The notes beneath the pieces were generated by a model. It worked only from the letters and a program-made list of their open reading frames with translations. It was not told where the DNA came from and made no database searches. Made by a program: the position numbers and the translations under genes. A stretch of DNA of 8,017 nt from JACCXJ01 sp052387115 (lineage in GTDB: Bacteria > Pseudomonadota > Gammaproteobacteria > JACCXJ01). The stretch spans positions 1 through 8,017 of the forward strand of contig JBQTJM010000129.1 of the NCBI GenBank assembly GCA_052387115.1, read 5' to 3'. Shown here piece by piece: positions 1 to 6,022 of this stretch (positions within the stretch are counted from its first letter, which is position 1; each line of letters opens with the position of its first letter).

Positions 1-29
1 ACCGCGCCGCCGACCTTGTAGACCTTCAC
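1..29 (-). CDS. cca: CCA tRNA nucleotidyltransferase, N-terminal codons only (partial)
   Basis: Reading the minus strand from a GTG at 29-27 gives (M)KVYKVGGAV before the window ends. This matches the hallmark start of bacterial multifunctional CCA-adding enzymes (MKxYxVGGAVRD), which add or repair the 3' CCA of tRNAs; the GG is the start of the nucleotidyltransferase nucleotide-binding motif. Upstream of the GTG is AGGGA followed by seven bases, an acceptable Shine-Dalgarno. It lies 59 bases after the SDR gene on the same strand, and slt, NDUFA9-like SDR, cca is a gene order I know from gammaproteobacteria. The two GTGs in the upstream repeat copies are not in this frame. Only nine codons and part of a tenth are visible, so the call rests on a short motif plus context. 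Confidence 0.6.
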
Positions 30-62
30 GGGGAGGTCCCTGCACGCAGAGGTCCCTTCACG
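21..62. repeat. 16-bp tandem direct repeat, about 2.6 copies, at the cca start
   Basis: Reading the plus strand, three consecutive units end alike: gaccttcacg (21-30), gggaggtccctgcacg (31-46) and cagaggtcccttcacg (47-62). The two full 16-bp units differ at four positions. The partial unit covers the first codons of cca, so the repeat spans both the start codon and the ribosome binding region of that gene. It looks like a local duplication of the translation initiation region rather than a mobile element. Confidence 0.75.
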
Positions 63-88
63 CGGAAATCAAGGGGGGCACCGCGCCC

Positions 89-1054
89 TCAGTGGCGCCG
101 GGCGAGCCCTCGGAGCTTCCGGTACAAACCGCGCTGGCCGCGCTCCGCGAGGTAGCCCGGCACTACGCTCTCGACCGCCGTGGGCGTGATGCTGAGACTC
201 AGAAGCCCGTTCTCGCCGCCGCACACGCTGTCGACCTGTAGCGATCGATGGTTGTCCAGGGACAGCGGTTTGCCGGGCACGCGCTCCAGGATCTGCGCCT
301 GCAACAGCGACAGGCGCGCATTCAAAGGCAGGACATAACGCCGAAGCTTGAGACACTGCGCCGTATAGGCCACGAGCTCGGCGAGCGTGTAGCTCTTCGG
401 TCCGCAGAGGTCATAGCGCCGCCCGTAGGTGGCGGGATCGGTGAGGCAGAAGGCCAGGGCCTCGACCACGTCCCCGATATACACCGGCGCGAAGCGCGCG
501 TGCGGGCAGCCGAGCGGAAACACCAGTGGGGCGAATCTCAGCAAGCCTGCGAAACGGTTGAAGAAGGCATCGTCGGGCCCGAAGATGACCGAGGGCCGGA
601 AGCTCGTCACCCGGAAGTCCTCGGCGGCGGCGGCATGCACCAGGTCCTCGGCCTCACCCTTGGTACGCTGGTAGTGGCTCGGGCCGGAGCGTGCGTCGGC
701 GTTCAAGGCGCTCATGTGCAGGAGCCGCGGGATGTGGTTGGCCCGGCAGGCCGCGATGAGCTTGCGGGAAAGCTCCACATGGGCCTCGCGGAAGCCGCTG
801 CCGTCGTCCCCCCGCTCGTTCAGGATCCCGATGAGGTTGACCACGGCGTCGCAGCCGCGCAGCTCGCGCTGCAATACGGAGGGATCGTGGACATCGGCCT
901 CGACGAGGTCCAAGGTCGGGATCACCAGGAGGTCGCGGTGACGCTCGCGGCGGCGCGTGAGCACCTTGAGCCGATAGCGCTCCTTGGTCAGGCGGCTCGC
1001 CAGGTGGCGCCCCACGAACCCGGTCCCGCCGAGGATGGCGATGGCCTTGATCAT
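89..1054 (-). CDS. NDUFA9-like atypical SDR, NAD(P)-binding epimerase/dehydratase family
   Basis: This 321-aa protein belongs to the extended or atypical short-chain dehydrogenases related to the mitochondrial complex I subunit NDUFA9. The Rossmann dinucleotide motif GGTGFVG is at residues 9-15. A YQRTK sequence at about 128-132 supplies the SDR Tyr and Lys, and a Ser in HMSALN at about 115 sits in the expected position. The C-terminal half is the substrate or accessory region, with the typical SFRPSVIFGP stretch after the active-site helix. The ATG at 1054 is chosen because it lies one base beyond the slt stop and puts the Rossmann motif near the N-terminus. A GTG at 1069 would add five residues and overlap slt. 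The tight spacing implies translational coupling and one transcript with slt. The bacterial proteins are named after the complex I subunit, but membership in bacterial complex I is not established and the substrate is unknown. Confidence 0.88.
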   Translation of the reverse strand: MIKAIAILGGTGFVGRHLASRLTKERYRLKVLTRRRERHRDLLVIPTLDLVEADVHDPSVLQRELRGCDAVVNLIGILNERGDDGSGFREAHVELSRKLIAACRANHIPRLLHMSALNADARSGPSHYQRTKGEAEDLVHAAAAEDFRVTSFRPSVIFGPDDAFFNRFAGLLRFAPLVFPLGCPHARFAPVYIGDVVEALAFCLTDPATYGRRYDLCGPKSYTLAELVAYTAQCLKLRRYVLPLNARLSLLQAQILERVPGKPLSLDNHRSLQVDSVCGGENGLLSLSITPTAVESVVPGYLAERGQRGLYRKLRGLARRH

Positions 1055-1055
1055 A

Positions 1056-3065
1056 TCAACCGTAGACACCGGCCGGGGTCCCGGAGCAAGCGAGTTGGGG
1101 TCCGCCCTTGGGGCGGGCGGGTACCCTTCCGAGGCGTGCGGTCACGGTGGTCACGGGCCGGCCCATGCGCCACTCGTACACGGTGGCGTAGAAGAAAAGG
1201 TTGCGGACATAGCGGCGCGTCTCGCGAAACGGGATGGTCTCGACCCAGAGCTCGGCATCCATGCAGCCGGCCTGGGGGCGCCACCGCTCGACCCGGCCCG
1301 GCCCGGCATTATAGGCCGCGGCCATCATGGCGAGGTTGCCGCGGTAGCGGTTCAGCATCTCGCGCAGATACTGGGTGCCCAGGCGCACGTTGGTGGGCGG
1401 GGCCAGGATGGCACGCTCGCCGCCCAGCGCCACCCCGGCGTGTCGGGCCGTGCTGCGTGCCGTGGCCGGCATGAGCTGCATGAGCCCCAGGGCCCCCGCG
1501 CTCGAGCGCGCCTCGACGTGAAACGCGCTCTCGGCACGGATCACCCCGAAGACGAGCGCCGGATCGAGCCTCTGCCGCCTGCCGTTGTCGCGCACCAGAT
1601 CGTTGAAGGCCATGGGGAAGCGCAGCTCCAGATCGTCGTAGAGCTTGGCCTTTCCGAGGGCCGAGATCACCTGGTCGAACCAGCCCCAGCGCTGCGCATA
1701 GGCAGCGGCCAAGAGGATGTGTGACGGCGCCATCTTCGCGACCGCATGGTTCCACTCCGCGCGCGCCTCGCTCGGGTAGCCGGCCAGGTCCAGCTCGCGC
1801 GCACGGACGATGGCCGGCTGGGAAAACAACCAGCGTTCGTCGGCGGCGTGCACTTGTGTGGGACGGTCGTTCATGCGGTAGGGGATCCCCAGGCGATCGG
1901 CGGCGGCGAAGCCGTAGTAGTCGCGCTCCCGGGCCAGCTCCCGATACAGGGGCTCGGCCGCCGCGCGCCGGCCGCTCAGCTCCAGCGAGCGGGCGCGCCA
2001 GTAGCGCCAGCGGAGCGGCGTCATCTCCGGCGCCGGTTCCTGCTCGGTCCAGCGTGCCAGGGTCGCGAAATCACGCGCCAGGATGGCATAGCGCAGGCGG
2101 GCGCGCTGCACCTCGGCATCGGCGGCGCTCGCGCCCACCTTGTCGAGCCAGGTCTTGGCCGAGGGGCGGTCCTGATCGACCGCGGCGAGCGCCAGGGCCC
2201 GCCACACCTCGGCCACCAGCCGGGGCGAGGACAATTGCCGGCGCTGGAGCTCGGCGTGTGCCCGGTCCACGTCGCGCTTGGCCAGGCGTACGATGGCGTG
2301 GGCCGCGACCTCGCGGGCGCGCTCGTCGTTGCGCCGGAGCTCCGGGCGGCCCAGGGCACGGGTCGGATTCACGTGGGCCTCCAGCCACAGTTTGCCCCAC
2401 GGGCGGTCGGCGACCGGCAACTCCGACGACAGGTGCTGCGCGAGCCCCGGCTGTCCCTGTGCCATGGCCAGCCGCAGGCGTTCCCACACGAGCTCGCGGG
2501 TCAGGAGGCCCTGGCGTTTGAGCCAGGCGAAGGCCGGCTCGCAGGATTCGGGCTGCGAGGTCCCGGTGAGCCACAGCGTTCGGGCCTCCTCCGCCACGCC
2601 CGACTCGCGCCCGGTCACGATGCGGGCGTATACCTCGTAGCAACGCATCCCGACTTCTTCTTGCGGGCGGTAGAAGGTCAGGAATTCCGGCCAGCGCCCT
2701 TCCTTGGCCAGGCGTTCGAGCCAGGCCCTGCGCAGCCGCGCCGCCAGGATGGAATCGGGATAGGCCTCCACGAACGCCGAGACCTCATGGGGCGCCAGGC
2801 GCGCCAGGTTCGGGCGTAGCTGGTAATAACGCAGGTAGGGATACAGGACGTAGTCCCGAAGCCGGGCGGTGAGGGCCTCGAAGCGGCTCATCTGGCCCAT
2901 GCGCAGCGCCATGCGGGCCTCGCGAAACTGGCGGCGCTCGGCGGGCACCTCCCCGGCGGGGACCGCGCCGGGAACGAGCACCGCGACCAGCGCCGCCGCC
3001 GCGATCCACTGCGTCCGTGCCGGGAGGCGGCGGCGTTCCGGCGAAGGCAGGGGTCTTGGCCGCAT
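1056..3065 (-). CDS. slt: Soluble lytic murein transglycosylase (Slt70-type)
   Basis: This 669-aa periplasmic enzyme cleaves the MurNAc-GlcNAc bond of peptidoglycan and leaves 1,6-anhydro-MurNAc ends. E. coli Slt70 is of similar length (about 645 aa). The N-terminus has an Arg-rich region, then a hydrophobic segment (WIAAAALVAVLV, about 20-31) and a plausible signal peptidase site near VPA/G. A long helical region follows (about 40-480), matching the superhelical U and L domains. The C-terminal lysozyme-like domain has the catalytic Glu in VIRAESAF (E512), then GALGLMQLMPATA (about 524-536) and AAYNAGPGRVERW (about 583-595), the classic family 1 transglycosylase motifs. I chose the ATG at 3065 because it starts just before the signal peptide. 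An in-frame TTG at 3095 would add ten residues that weaken it. No Shine-Dalgarno is evident before either start. The gene is followed by the SDR one base after its stop. Confidence 0.93.
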   Translation of the reverse strand: MRPRPLPSPERRRLPARTQWIAAAALVAVLVPGAVPAGEVPAERRQFREARMALRMGQMSRFEALTARLRDYVLYPYLRYYQLRPNLARLAPHEVSAFVEAYPDSILAARLRRAWLERLAKEGRWPEFLTFYRPQEEVGMRCYEVYARIVTGRESGVAEEARTLWLTGTSQPESCEPAFAWLKRQGLLTRELVWERLRLAMAQGQPGLAQHLSSELPVADRPWGKLWLEAHVNPTRALGRPELRRNDERAREVAAHAIVRLAKRDVDRAHAELQRRQLSSPRLVAEVWRALALAAVDQDRPSAKTWLDKVGASAADAEVQRARLRYAILARDFATLARWTEQEPAPEMTPLRWRYWRARSLELSGRRAAAEPLYRELARERDYYGFAAADRLGIPYRMNDRPTQVHAADERWLFSQPAIVRARELDLAGYPSEARAEWNHAVAKMAPSHILLAAAYAQRWGWFDQVISALGKAKLYDDLELRFPMAFNDLVRDNGRRQRLDPALVFGVIRAESAFHVEARSSAGALGLMQLMPATARSTARHAGVALGGERAILAPPTNVRLGTQYLREMLNRYRGNLAMMAAAYNAGPGRVERWRPQAGCMDAELWVETIPFRETRRYVRNLFFYATVYEWRMGRPVTTVTARLGRVPARPKGGPQLACSGTPAGVYG
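3025..3062. repeat. Possible decayed half-copy of the CGTCATTCCCGC-type repeat inside the slt 5' end
   Basis: The plus-strand segment around ttccggcgaaggcaggggtc resembles the generic proteobacterial repeat arm (cgtcattcccgcgaaggcgg followed by gaatccagg). One shadow frame reads TPAFAGT, the translation typical of such arms. If real, it supplies the Arg/Pro-rich residues before the signal peptide hydrophobic core of slt. The match is approximate and was judged by eye. Confidence 0.3.
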
Positions 3066-3102
3066 ATGGAATAATTGTGGTGTGAAATCGCGCAATGCAC
3101 AA

Positions 3103-3120
3103 CCGGCGCGAGCGCGCCGG
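3103..3120. repeat. Perfect GC palindrome upstream of slt
   Basis: ccggcgcg (3103-3110), two bases, then cgcgccgg (3113-3120) form a perfect 8-bp inverted repeat about 40 bases upstream of the slt ATG, just outside its possible TTG start. In RNA it would fold as a 7-bp stem with a four-base loop. It could be an operator, a leader hairpin, or a remnant of the adjacent repeat element. There is no T-tract, so it is not a standard terminator. Confidence 0.5.
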
Positions 3121-3154
3121 TAAGCTAGCTAGTCCAGGTGGCCAGGAATAGCCG

Positions 3155-3256
3155 CGTCATTCCCGCAGGGAATGCCGGAATCCAGGCACAGGGATGTGGC
3201 CGCGCATCGATGCCATCCTTGGCCACTGGACCCCGGCAATCCCTGCCGGGGTGACG
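3155..3256. repeat. MITE-like inverted-repeat element (REP-like, CGTCATTCCCGC family)
   Basis: Two 31-bp arms, 3155-3185 and 3226-3256, are inverted copies of each other with 25 of 31 positions identical. Four of the six mismatches are C/T or A/G changes that allow G-U pairing in one RNA strand. Each arm also contains its own hairpin: cattccc/gggaatg (3158-3164 and 3168-3174) and ccccggca/tgccgggg (3231-3238 and 3244-3251). The minus strand shows the hallmark shadow translation WIPAFPAGMT. Elements of this outline (cgtcattcccgc to gaatccag, inverted at the other end) are scattered in intergenic DNA of many proteobacteria, encode no transposase, and are presumed to be mobilised in trans. Here it lies in the divergent gap between slt and tauE. 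I could not identify target-site duplications. Confidence 0.7.
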
Positions 3257-3314
3257 GATCCACGCTGGTCGACGTGACTGGCCGTTAGCCCAGGTTGCGA
3301 AAACACCGTTCCGC

Positions 3315-4106
3315 ATGGACCTGCCTTCCCTGATCGCCTATCTCTCCCTCGGCGCCGCGGCCGGCGTCCTGGCCGGTCTCTTCGGGCTCGGGGGCGGGAT
3401 CGTGATCGTTCCGGCCCTGTTCTTCCTCTATCTCGAGCAGGGCTTCCCGGCCGAGCTGTGCATGCATCTCGCGGTCGGCAGCTCACTCGCGACCGTGGTC
3501 TTCACCTCCCTTACCTCGGCCACCGCCCATCACCGCCACGGCGCCGTCCGGTGGCCGGTGGTGCGGCGCCTGTGGCCCGGGATCGTGGCGGGCGCGGCGC
3601 TCGGGGCGCTGCTCGCCGAGCACACGCCGGGCCGGTTCCTGCGGGTCTTCTTCGGCGTCTTCGAGCTCCTGGTCGCGGCCCAGCTCGCGCTGGCCCCGCG
3701 GCCGGATGCCCATCGCGATTTGCCAGGGCCAGGGGGGATGTGGGCTATCGGCATGGGGATCGGTGCGCTCTCTACCCTGCTCGGGATCGGCGGGGGGACG
3801 CTCACCGTGCCGCTCCTGGTCTATTGCAACGTCCCCATCCACCAGGCCGTGGGCACCTCGGCGGCCTGTGGCCTGCCCATCGCGCTCGCCGGGGCCATCG
3901 GCTTCGTCCTGGCCGGCTGGGGCGAACCCGGCCTGCCGGCCGGGAGCAGCGGCTACGTCTACTGGCCCGCCGTGGCGGCCGTGGTGGCCGGGAGCGCCTT
4001 CCTCGCCCCCCTCGGCGCGCGCCTCGCCCACTCCTTGCCGGTCGCGACCCTGCGCCGGGGGTTCGCGGCGGTGGTCGCGCTCATCGGCCTCAGGATGGTG
4101 GTGTAG
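3315..4106 (+). CDS. TauE/SafE-family (DUF81) membrane transporter
   Basis: This 263-aa inner-membrane protein is built from two homologous halves, as is typical of the TauE/SafE (sulfite exporter, DUF81) family. The half signatures are GLFGLGGGIVIVPAL at 21-35 and TLLGIGGGTLTVPLL at 153-167. Hydrophobic stretches (about 8-40, 51-66, 86-101, 107-127, 141-170, 183-201, 215-234 and 245-263) fit the usual eight or so transmembrane segments. A basic loop HHRHGAVRW at about 72-80 is also typical. Members export sulfite, sulfoacetate or related organosulfur anions, or move other small anions, and the substrate cannot be read from sequence. The ATG at 3315 places the first transmembrane helix immediately. 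No strong Shine-Dalgarno precedes it. The gene is divergent from slt and convergent with the small lipoprotein gene, so it is probably a single-gene unit. Confidence 0.9.
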   Translation: MDLPSLIAYLSLGAAAGVLAGLFGLGGGIVIVPALFFLYLEQGFPAELCMHLAVGSSLATVVFTSLTSATAHHRHGAVRWPVVRRLWPGIVAGAALGALLAEHTPGRFLRVFFGVFELLVAAQLALAPRPDAHRDLPGPGGMWAIGMGIGALSTLLGIGGGTLTVPLLVYCNVPIHQAVGTSAACGLPIALAGAIGFVLAGWGEPGLPAGSSGYVYWPAVAAVVAGSAFLAPLGARLAHSLPVATLRRGFAAVVALIGLRMVV

Positions 4107-4130
4107 CGGGTTCGATCCAGGCGCGCTTGG

Positions 4131-4159
4131 CCCGCGTCTCTGGCAGAGTTGAGCGCGGG
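4131..4159. other. Nested hairpin between convergent genes
   Basis: cccgcg (4131-4136) pairs perfectly with cgcggg (4154-4159). Inside it, ctct (4138-4141) and agag (4145-4148) pair around a three-base loop. It lies 25 bases past the tauE stop, between convergent genes, where a bidirectional terminator is expected. Neither strand has a T-tract, so intrinsic termination is uncertain. Confidence 0.35.
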
Positions 4160-4211
4160 TATGCTCGTGCCCAGGGATTGAAGCAGGAAACTCGGTCGCT
4201 ACCCGCGCCCG

Positions 4212-4475
4212 CTACTCGGGAACACACGTCGCCATCGCTTTGTCGTAAGCCTCCCGTTGTTCCATTCTCTTTATGAGGCATTCCCATTGTTCGGTAGTGT
4301 ATGCCGTCCCTCTGTTACGGCATTCGTCGAGAATCTTCGTTCGAGTCGCGTCGGTTAACTTAAGCTGATCGGATCTCATATTCGTCGCTTCCTTGCACAA
4401 TGATACCTGCTCACTGCATGCCGAGAGCCCGAGAGAAACAAGCAACACCACGGTACACCCTACTTTGGTCGTCAT
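4212..4475 (-). CDS. Small Cys-rich lipoprotein of unknown function
   Basis: This 87-aa protein has a lysine-containing start, a hydrophobic core (TVVLLVSLGL, 8-17) and a lipobox LSAC with the lipidated Cys at position 20. Serine at +2 favours outer-membrane rather than inner-membrane retention by the Lol rule. The mature part is mostly helical and charged, with Cys at 27, 52, 66 and 84, enough for two disulfides, plus a WEC motif at 64-66. The ATG at 4475 is preferred. AGAGG lies eleven bases upstream, while the in-frame TTG at 4484 is only two bases after that AGAGG and adds nothing to the signal peptide. Base composition is clearly less GC-rich than slt or tauE. I do not recognise a named family. 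It is convergent with tauE, and its minus-strand upstream neighbour is the oxidoreductase-like gene 280 bases away. Confidence 0.75.
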   Translation of the reverse strand: MTTKVGCTVVLLVSLGLSACSEQVSLCKEATNMRSDQLKLTDATRTKILDECRNRGTAYTTEQWECLIKRMEQREAYDKAMATCVPE

Positions 4476-4755
4476 CGAGATCAATGCCTCTCTTGTCTAT
4501 TGAATATGAAATGGAAGGTCTCACTCATGAGCCCGCGCCGCCCGTAGGTCGAGGTCCAAGGCGTCGTGCGGTAGTTTACAGGCAAACGGCGTTACCCGCG
4601 TACTCTAGCGCGACATAGTATAGTAAAGGGCAAAACGAAGGAGCTTATAGGGGCAAGTCTGCACGTCTTGGAGACGGCAAAGGATCGAGCCCACCCCGGA
4701 TATGCGCTTGGTGCACTTTAACACCCCCCGACCGCTCGAACCAAAGCCGCGTCGG
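4476..4755. other. Intergenic stretch with no recognised gene
   Basis: This gap lies between the lipoprotein start and the end of the oxidoreductase-like gene, both on the minus strand. It is lower in GC than the flanking housekeeping genes and has no convincing coding potential in any frame. A minus-strand TATACT at 4617-4622 resembles a -10 box but has no matching -35 at standard spacing and sits about 140 bases before the lipoprotein ATG. A tATATTC-like stretch nearer the gene (about 4500-4510) is another weak -10 candidate. The promoter of the lipoprotein gene must lie here but I cannot fix it. Confidence 0.4.
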
Positions 4756-5004
4756 TCAGCCGGGCTCCTGGAACCCATCGCCAGATGCCGAAGCGTTGGA
4801 CGGTTTTACAGCGGCTTTGCGTGCTTGGATCTCCTCGCATTGCTGGTTCCAACGCTCGTAGGCACGTTCGTAATACACCCACACGCACGGATCGCAACCA
4901 CCTTCACAGCATTCCCCGGGCAGCGGTCGCGCCGGCGGCGGGGGCATATCGGGATCGGCGGCACCTAGCGCAGCATCGCTGTTAGGCGATAACTCGCGGT
5001 TCAT
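4756..5004 (-). CDS. Oxidoreductase-like domain protein (OXLD1/Oxidored-like type)
   Basis: This 82-aa protein carries the compact signature of the Pfam Oxidored-like family: a proline run (PPPPARPLPGE, 21-31), then CCEGGCDPCVWVYYERAYERW (32-52). The four Cys at 32, 33, 37 and 40 are followed by the VWxxY motif and a helix; a further Cys is at 56. The domain is found in small bacterial proteins and in eukaryotic OXLD1. Despite the name no reaction has been shown to my knowledge, and the Cys cluster suggests a metal or redox-active site. There is no signal peptide or membrane segment, so it is probably cytoplasmic. The ATG at 5004 is preceded by GGGCTAGGG-type purine runs at about 12 bases, a loose ribosome binding site. 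The residues after about 62 are low-complexity and probably disordered. It is a single-gene unit pointing away from the LysR fragment. Confidence 0.8.
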   Translation of the reverse strand: MNRELSPNSDAALGAADPDMPPPPARPLPGECCEGGCDPCVWVYYERAYERWNQQCEEIQARKAAVKPSNASASGDGFQEPG

Positions 5005-5052
5005 GCTGCAAATACCCTAGCCCCTAACGCGGTTGTATCAGCCAGTCAATTG

Positions 5053-5058
5053 ATTATA
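5053..5058 (-). promoter_or_regulatory. Candidate -10 box for the oxidoreductase-like gene
   Basis: On the minus strand the sequence is a perfect TATAAT, about 50 bases upstream of the ATG at 5004, which would give a leader of roughly 40 bases. No good -35 hexamer is seen at 16-18 bases (the nearest, TTGCAG, is 14 away). On the plus strand the overlapping TTGTAT, 16 bases, TATACA (5033-5060) could also act as a promoter pointing toward the LysR fragment. The assignment rests on hexamer matches only. Confidence 0.3.
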
Positions 5059-5139
5059 CACGGCGAGGAAGCCTGCAATGATGCTTGACCAGCGCTACGA
5101 TTCGTGACCCTGCCAACAAATTGTAATCTCATCATGGAG

Positions 5140-5163
5140 GTAATACAAGTATTTAAGTATTAC
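5140..5163. repeat. AT-rich dyad next to the LysR fragment
   Basis: gtaatac (5140-5146) and gtattac (5157-5163) are perfect inverted 7-mers around a 10-base AT spacer that itself contains a repeated aagtatt. The flanking tcat (before ggag) and atga extend the symmetry with a bulge. It lies in a conspicuously AT-rich island of about 70 bases within GC-rich DNA. It could be a regulator binding site, or part of a foreign insertion that replaced the 5' half of the LysR gene. Confidence 0.45.
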
Positions 5164-5176
5164 ATGAACTGTTTCA

Positions 5177-5676
5177 AGGGGCATCCGCATCGTCCGCCTG
5201 CGCGACTCCTCCCTGGTCGCCCGCAGGATCGCGGTCAGCCGCCGGCTCGTCTGCTGCAGCCCCGAATACGCACGGCGCGCTGGGCTGCCCGAGACGATCG
5301 AGGCGCTCGCCCGCCATGCCTGTATCGGTTGGCCAACCTCCCCGCGAGCCACCTCTGGCAGTTTGAACCGCGCACGCCCGCCGGCGAGGTACGCTCGACG
5401 GTGGTTCGGAGCCGAATCGTCGTGAACAACGGCGAGGCCATGCGGGACGCGGCGATCGCCGGACTCGGGCTCGCCGTGGTTCCCATCTTCATCATCGCCC
5501 AGGCACTCAAGCGCGGCGAGCTCATCGATGCGCTGCCGGGCGTGAGGCCGGTCGCGGACACGATATATGCCCTCTATCCTCAGACGCGCCATCTTTCGCG
5601 GAAGGTCCGCGCCGTCATCGATCACCTGGTCGATGAGCTTGGGGGTGTGCCGCCCTGGGAACGGGAGTTAAACTAG
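5177..5676 (+). pseudogene. LysR-family regulator remnant, N-terminally truncated and frameshifted
   Basis: Only the second half of a LysR-type transcriptional regulator remains. From about 5180 one frame reads IRIVRLRDSSLVARRIAVSR on to LARHACIG (ending 5329), the middle of the effector-binding domain. The homology then continues in another frame with ANLPASHLWQF, VVNNGEAMRDAAIAGLGLAV and YPQTRHLSRKVRAVIDHL up to the TAG at 5674-5676. One base appears to be missing at about 5330, where the family has a codon between the Gly and Ala-Asn. In the upstream frame a TGA at 5165-5167 immediately precedes the homology, and the winged-helix DNA-binding domain and first part of the sensor domain are absent. 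The product cannot bind DNA as a LysR regulator. Regulators of this class are common beside pirin genes, so it was probably the pirin regulator. An open frame from ATG 5104 covers the C-terminal part but its first 70 or so residues are out-of-frame shadow. Confidence 0.85.
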
Positions 5677-5826
5677 CTAGACGCGCCTCACCGGGATCGG
5701 GCGCGCCCATGGGCGGACGGAATGCGTTCCGGTTCATTGCATTGCGACCCTTCCAAGTACCTGGACTCGACTATGGAGGGGCGTTCGAAAAAACAAGACA
5801 TCTATTTCGGCGAGACGCCGTTGTCA

Positions 5827-5870
5827 GCCGCGAGGGCTGAGAGTAGACTCTTTCCCAACTCAGCGGCGGC
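5827..5870 (+). other. Imperfect long hairpin in the pirin upstream region
   Basis: gccgc (5827-5831) pairs with gcggc (5866-5870), and gctgag (5836-5841) pairs with ctcagc (5859-5864), separated by a small internal loop. The apical part contains a second small dyad, agagt/actct. It might be a leader RNA structure or an end of a vanished mobile element. No T-tract follows, and its function is unknown. Confidence 0.35.
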
Positions 5871-6018
5871 GCCACTTATCCTTGGCGCCGAGCCTGTTCG
5901 AGGGCGTGACATGGGCTGCCATCCGCCCCGGATCAGGGGCACCAACAGGCGCGGAGGCGGCTCACGCACGCGGAGGCCTTGGCACGACGGAGAGACCCAC
6001 TGAGAGGTTGTGAACCAC

Positions 6019-6022
6019 GGAG
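6019..6022 (+). promoter_or_regulatory. Ribosome binding site of the pirin gene
   Basis: GGAG lies six bases before the ATG at 6029. This is the best Shine-Dalgarno in the window and fixes the pirin start. Confidence 0.7.

Noticed and set aside
248..1474. Long plus-strand open frame of about 400 codons opposite the SDR gene and the end of slt.
   Set aside because: It is antisense to two genes with clear family motifs and its translation shows no domain; long shadow frames are expected in GC-rich DNA.
1746..2819. Long plus-strand open frame of about 360 codons opposite slt.
   Set aside because: It is a shadow of the transglycosylase reading frame with no recognisable motif of its own.
3066..3095. 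Upstream TTG start for slt (ten extra residues).
   Set aside because: It would put non-signal residues before the Arg-rich n-region, and the ATG at 3065 gives a normal signal peptide.
4107..4125. gggttcgatccag resembles a tRNA T-loop and could mark an integration site.
   Set aside because: The flanking bases do not pair to make a T-stem, and no acceptor, D or anticodon arm is present.
3458..4276. Plus-strand open frame of 272 codons overlapping tauE in another frame.
   Set aside because: Arg/Pro/Gly-rich translation without domains; the TauE frame has both family repeats and transmembrane segments.
5833..5865. ggctgagag recalls a conserved part of the TPP riboswitch.
   Set aside because: The other conserved parts of that aptamer are missing, and the downstream gene is not a thiamine gene.
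5722..6003. 93-codon open frame upstream of pirin.
   Set aside because: No clear ribosome binding site, no recognised domain, and a composition typical of chance frames. It is kept only as a note in the intergenic entry.
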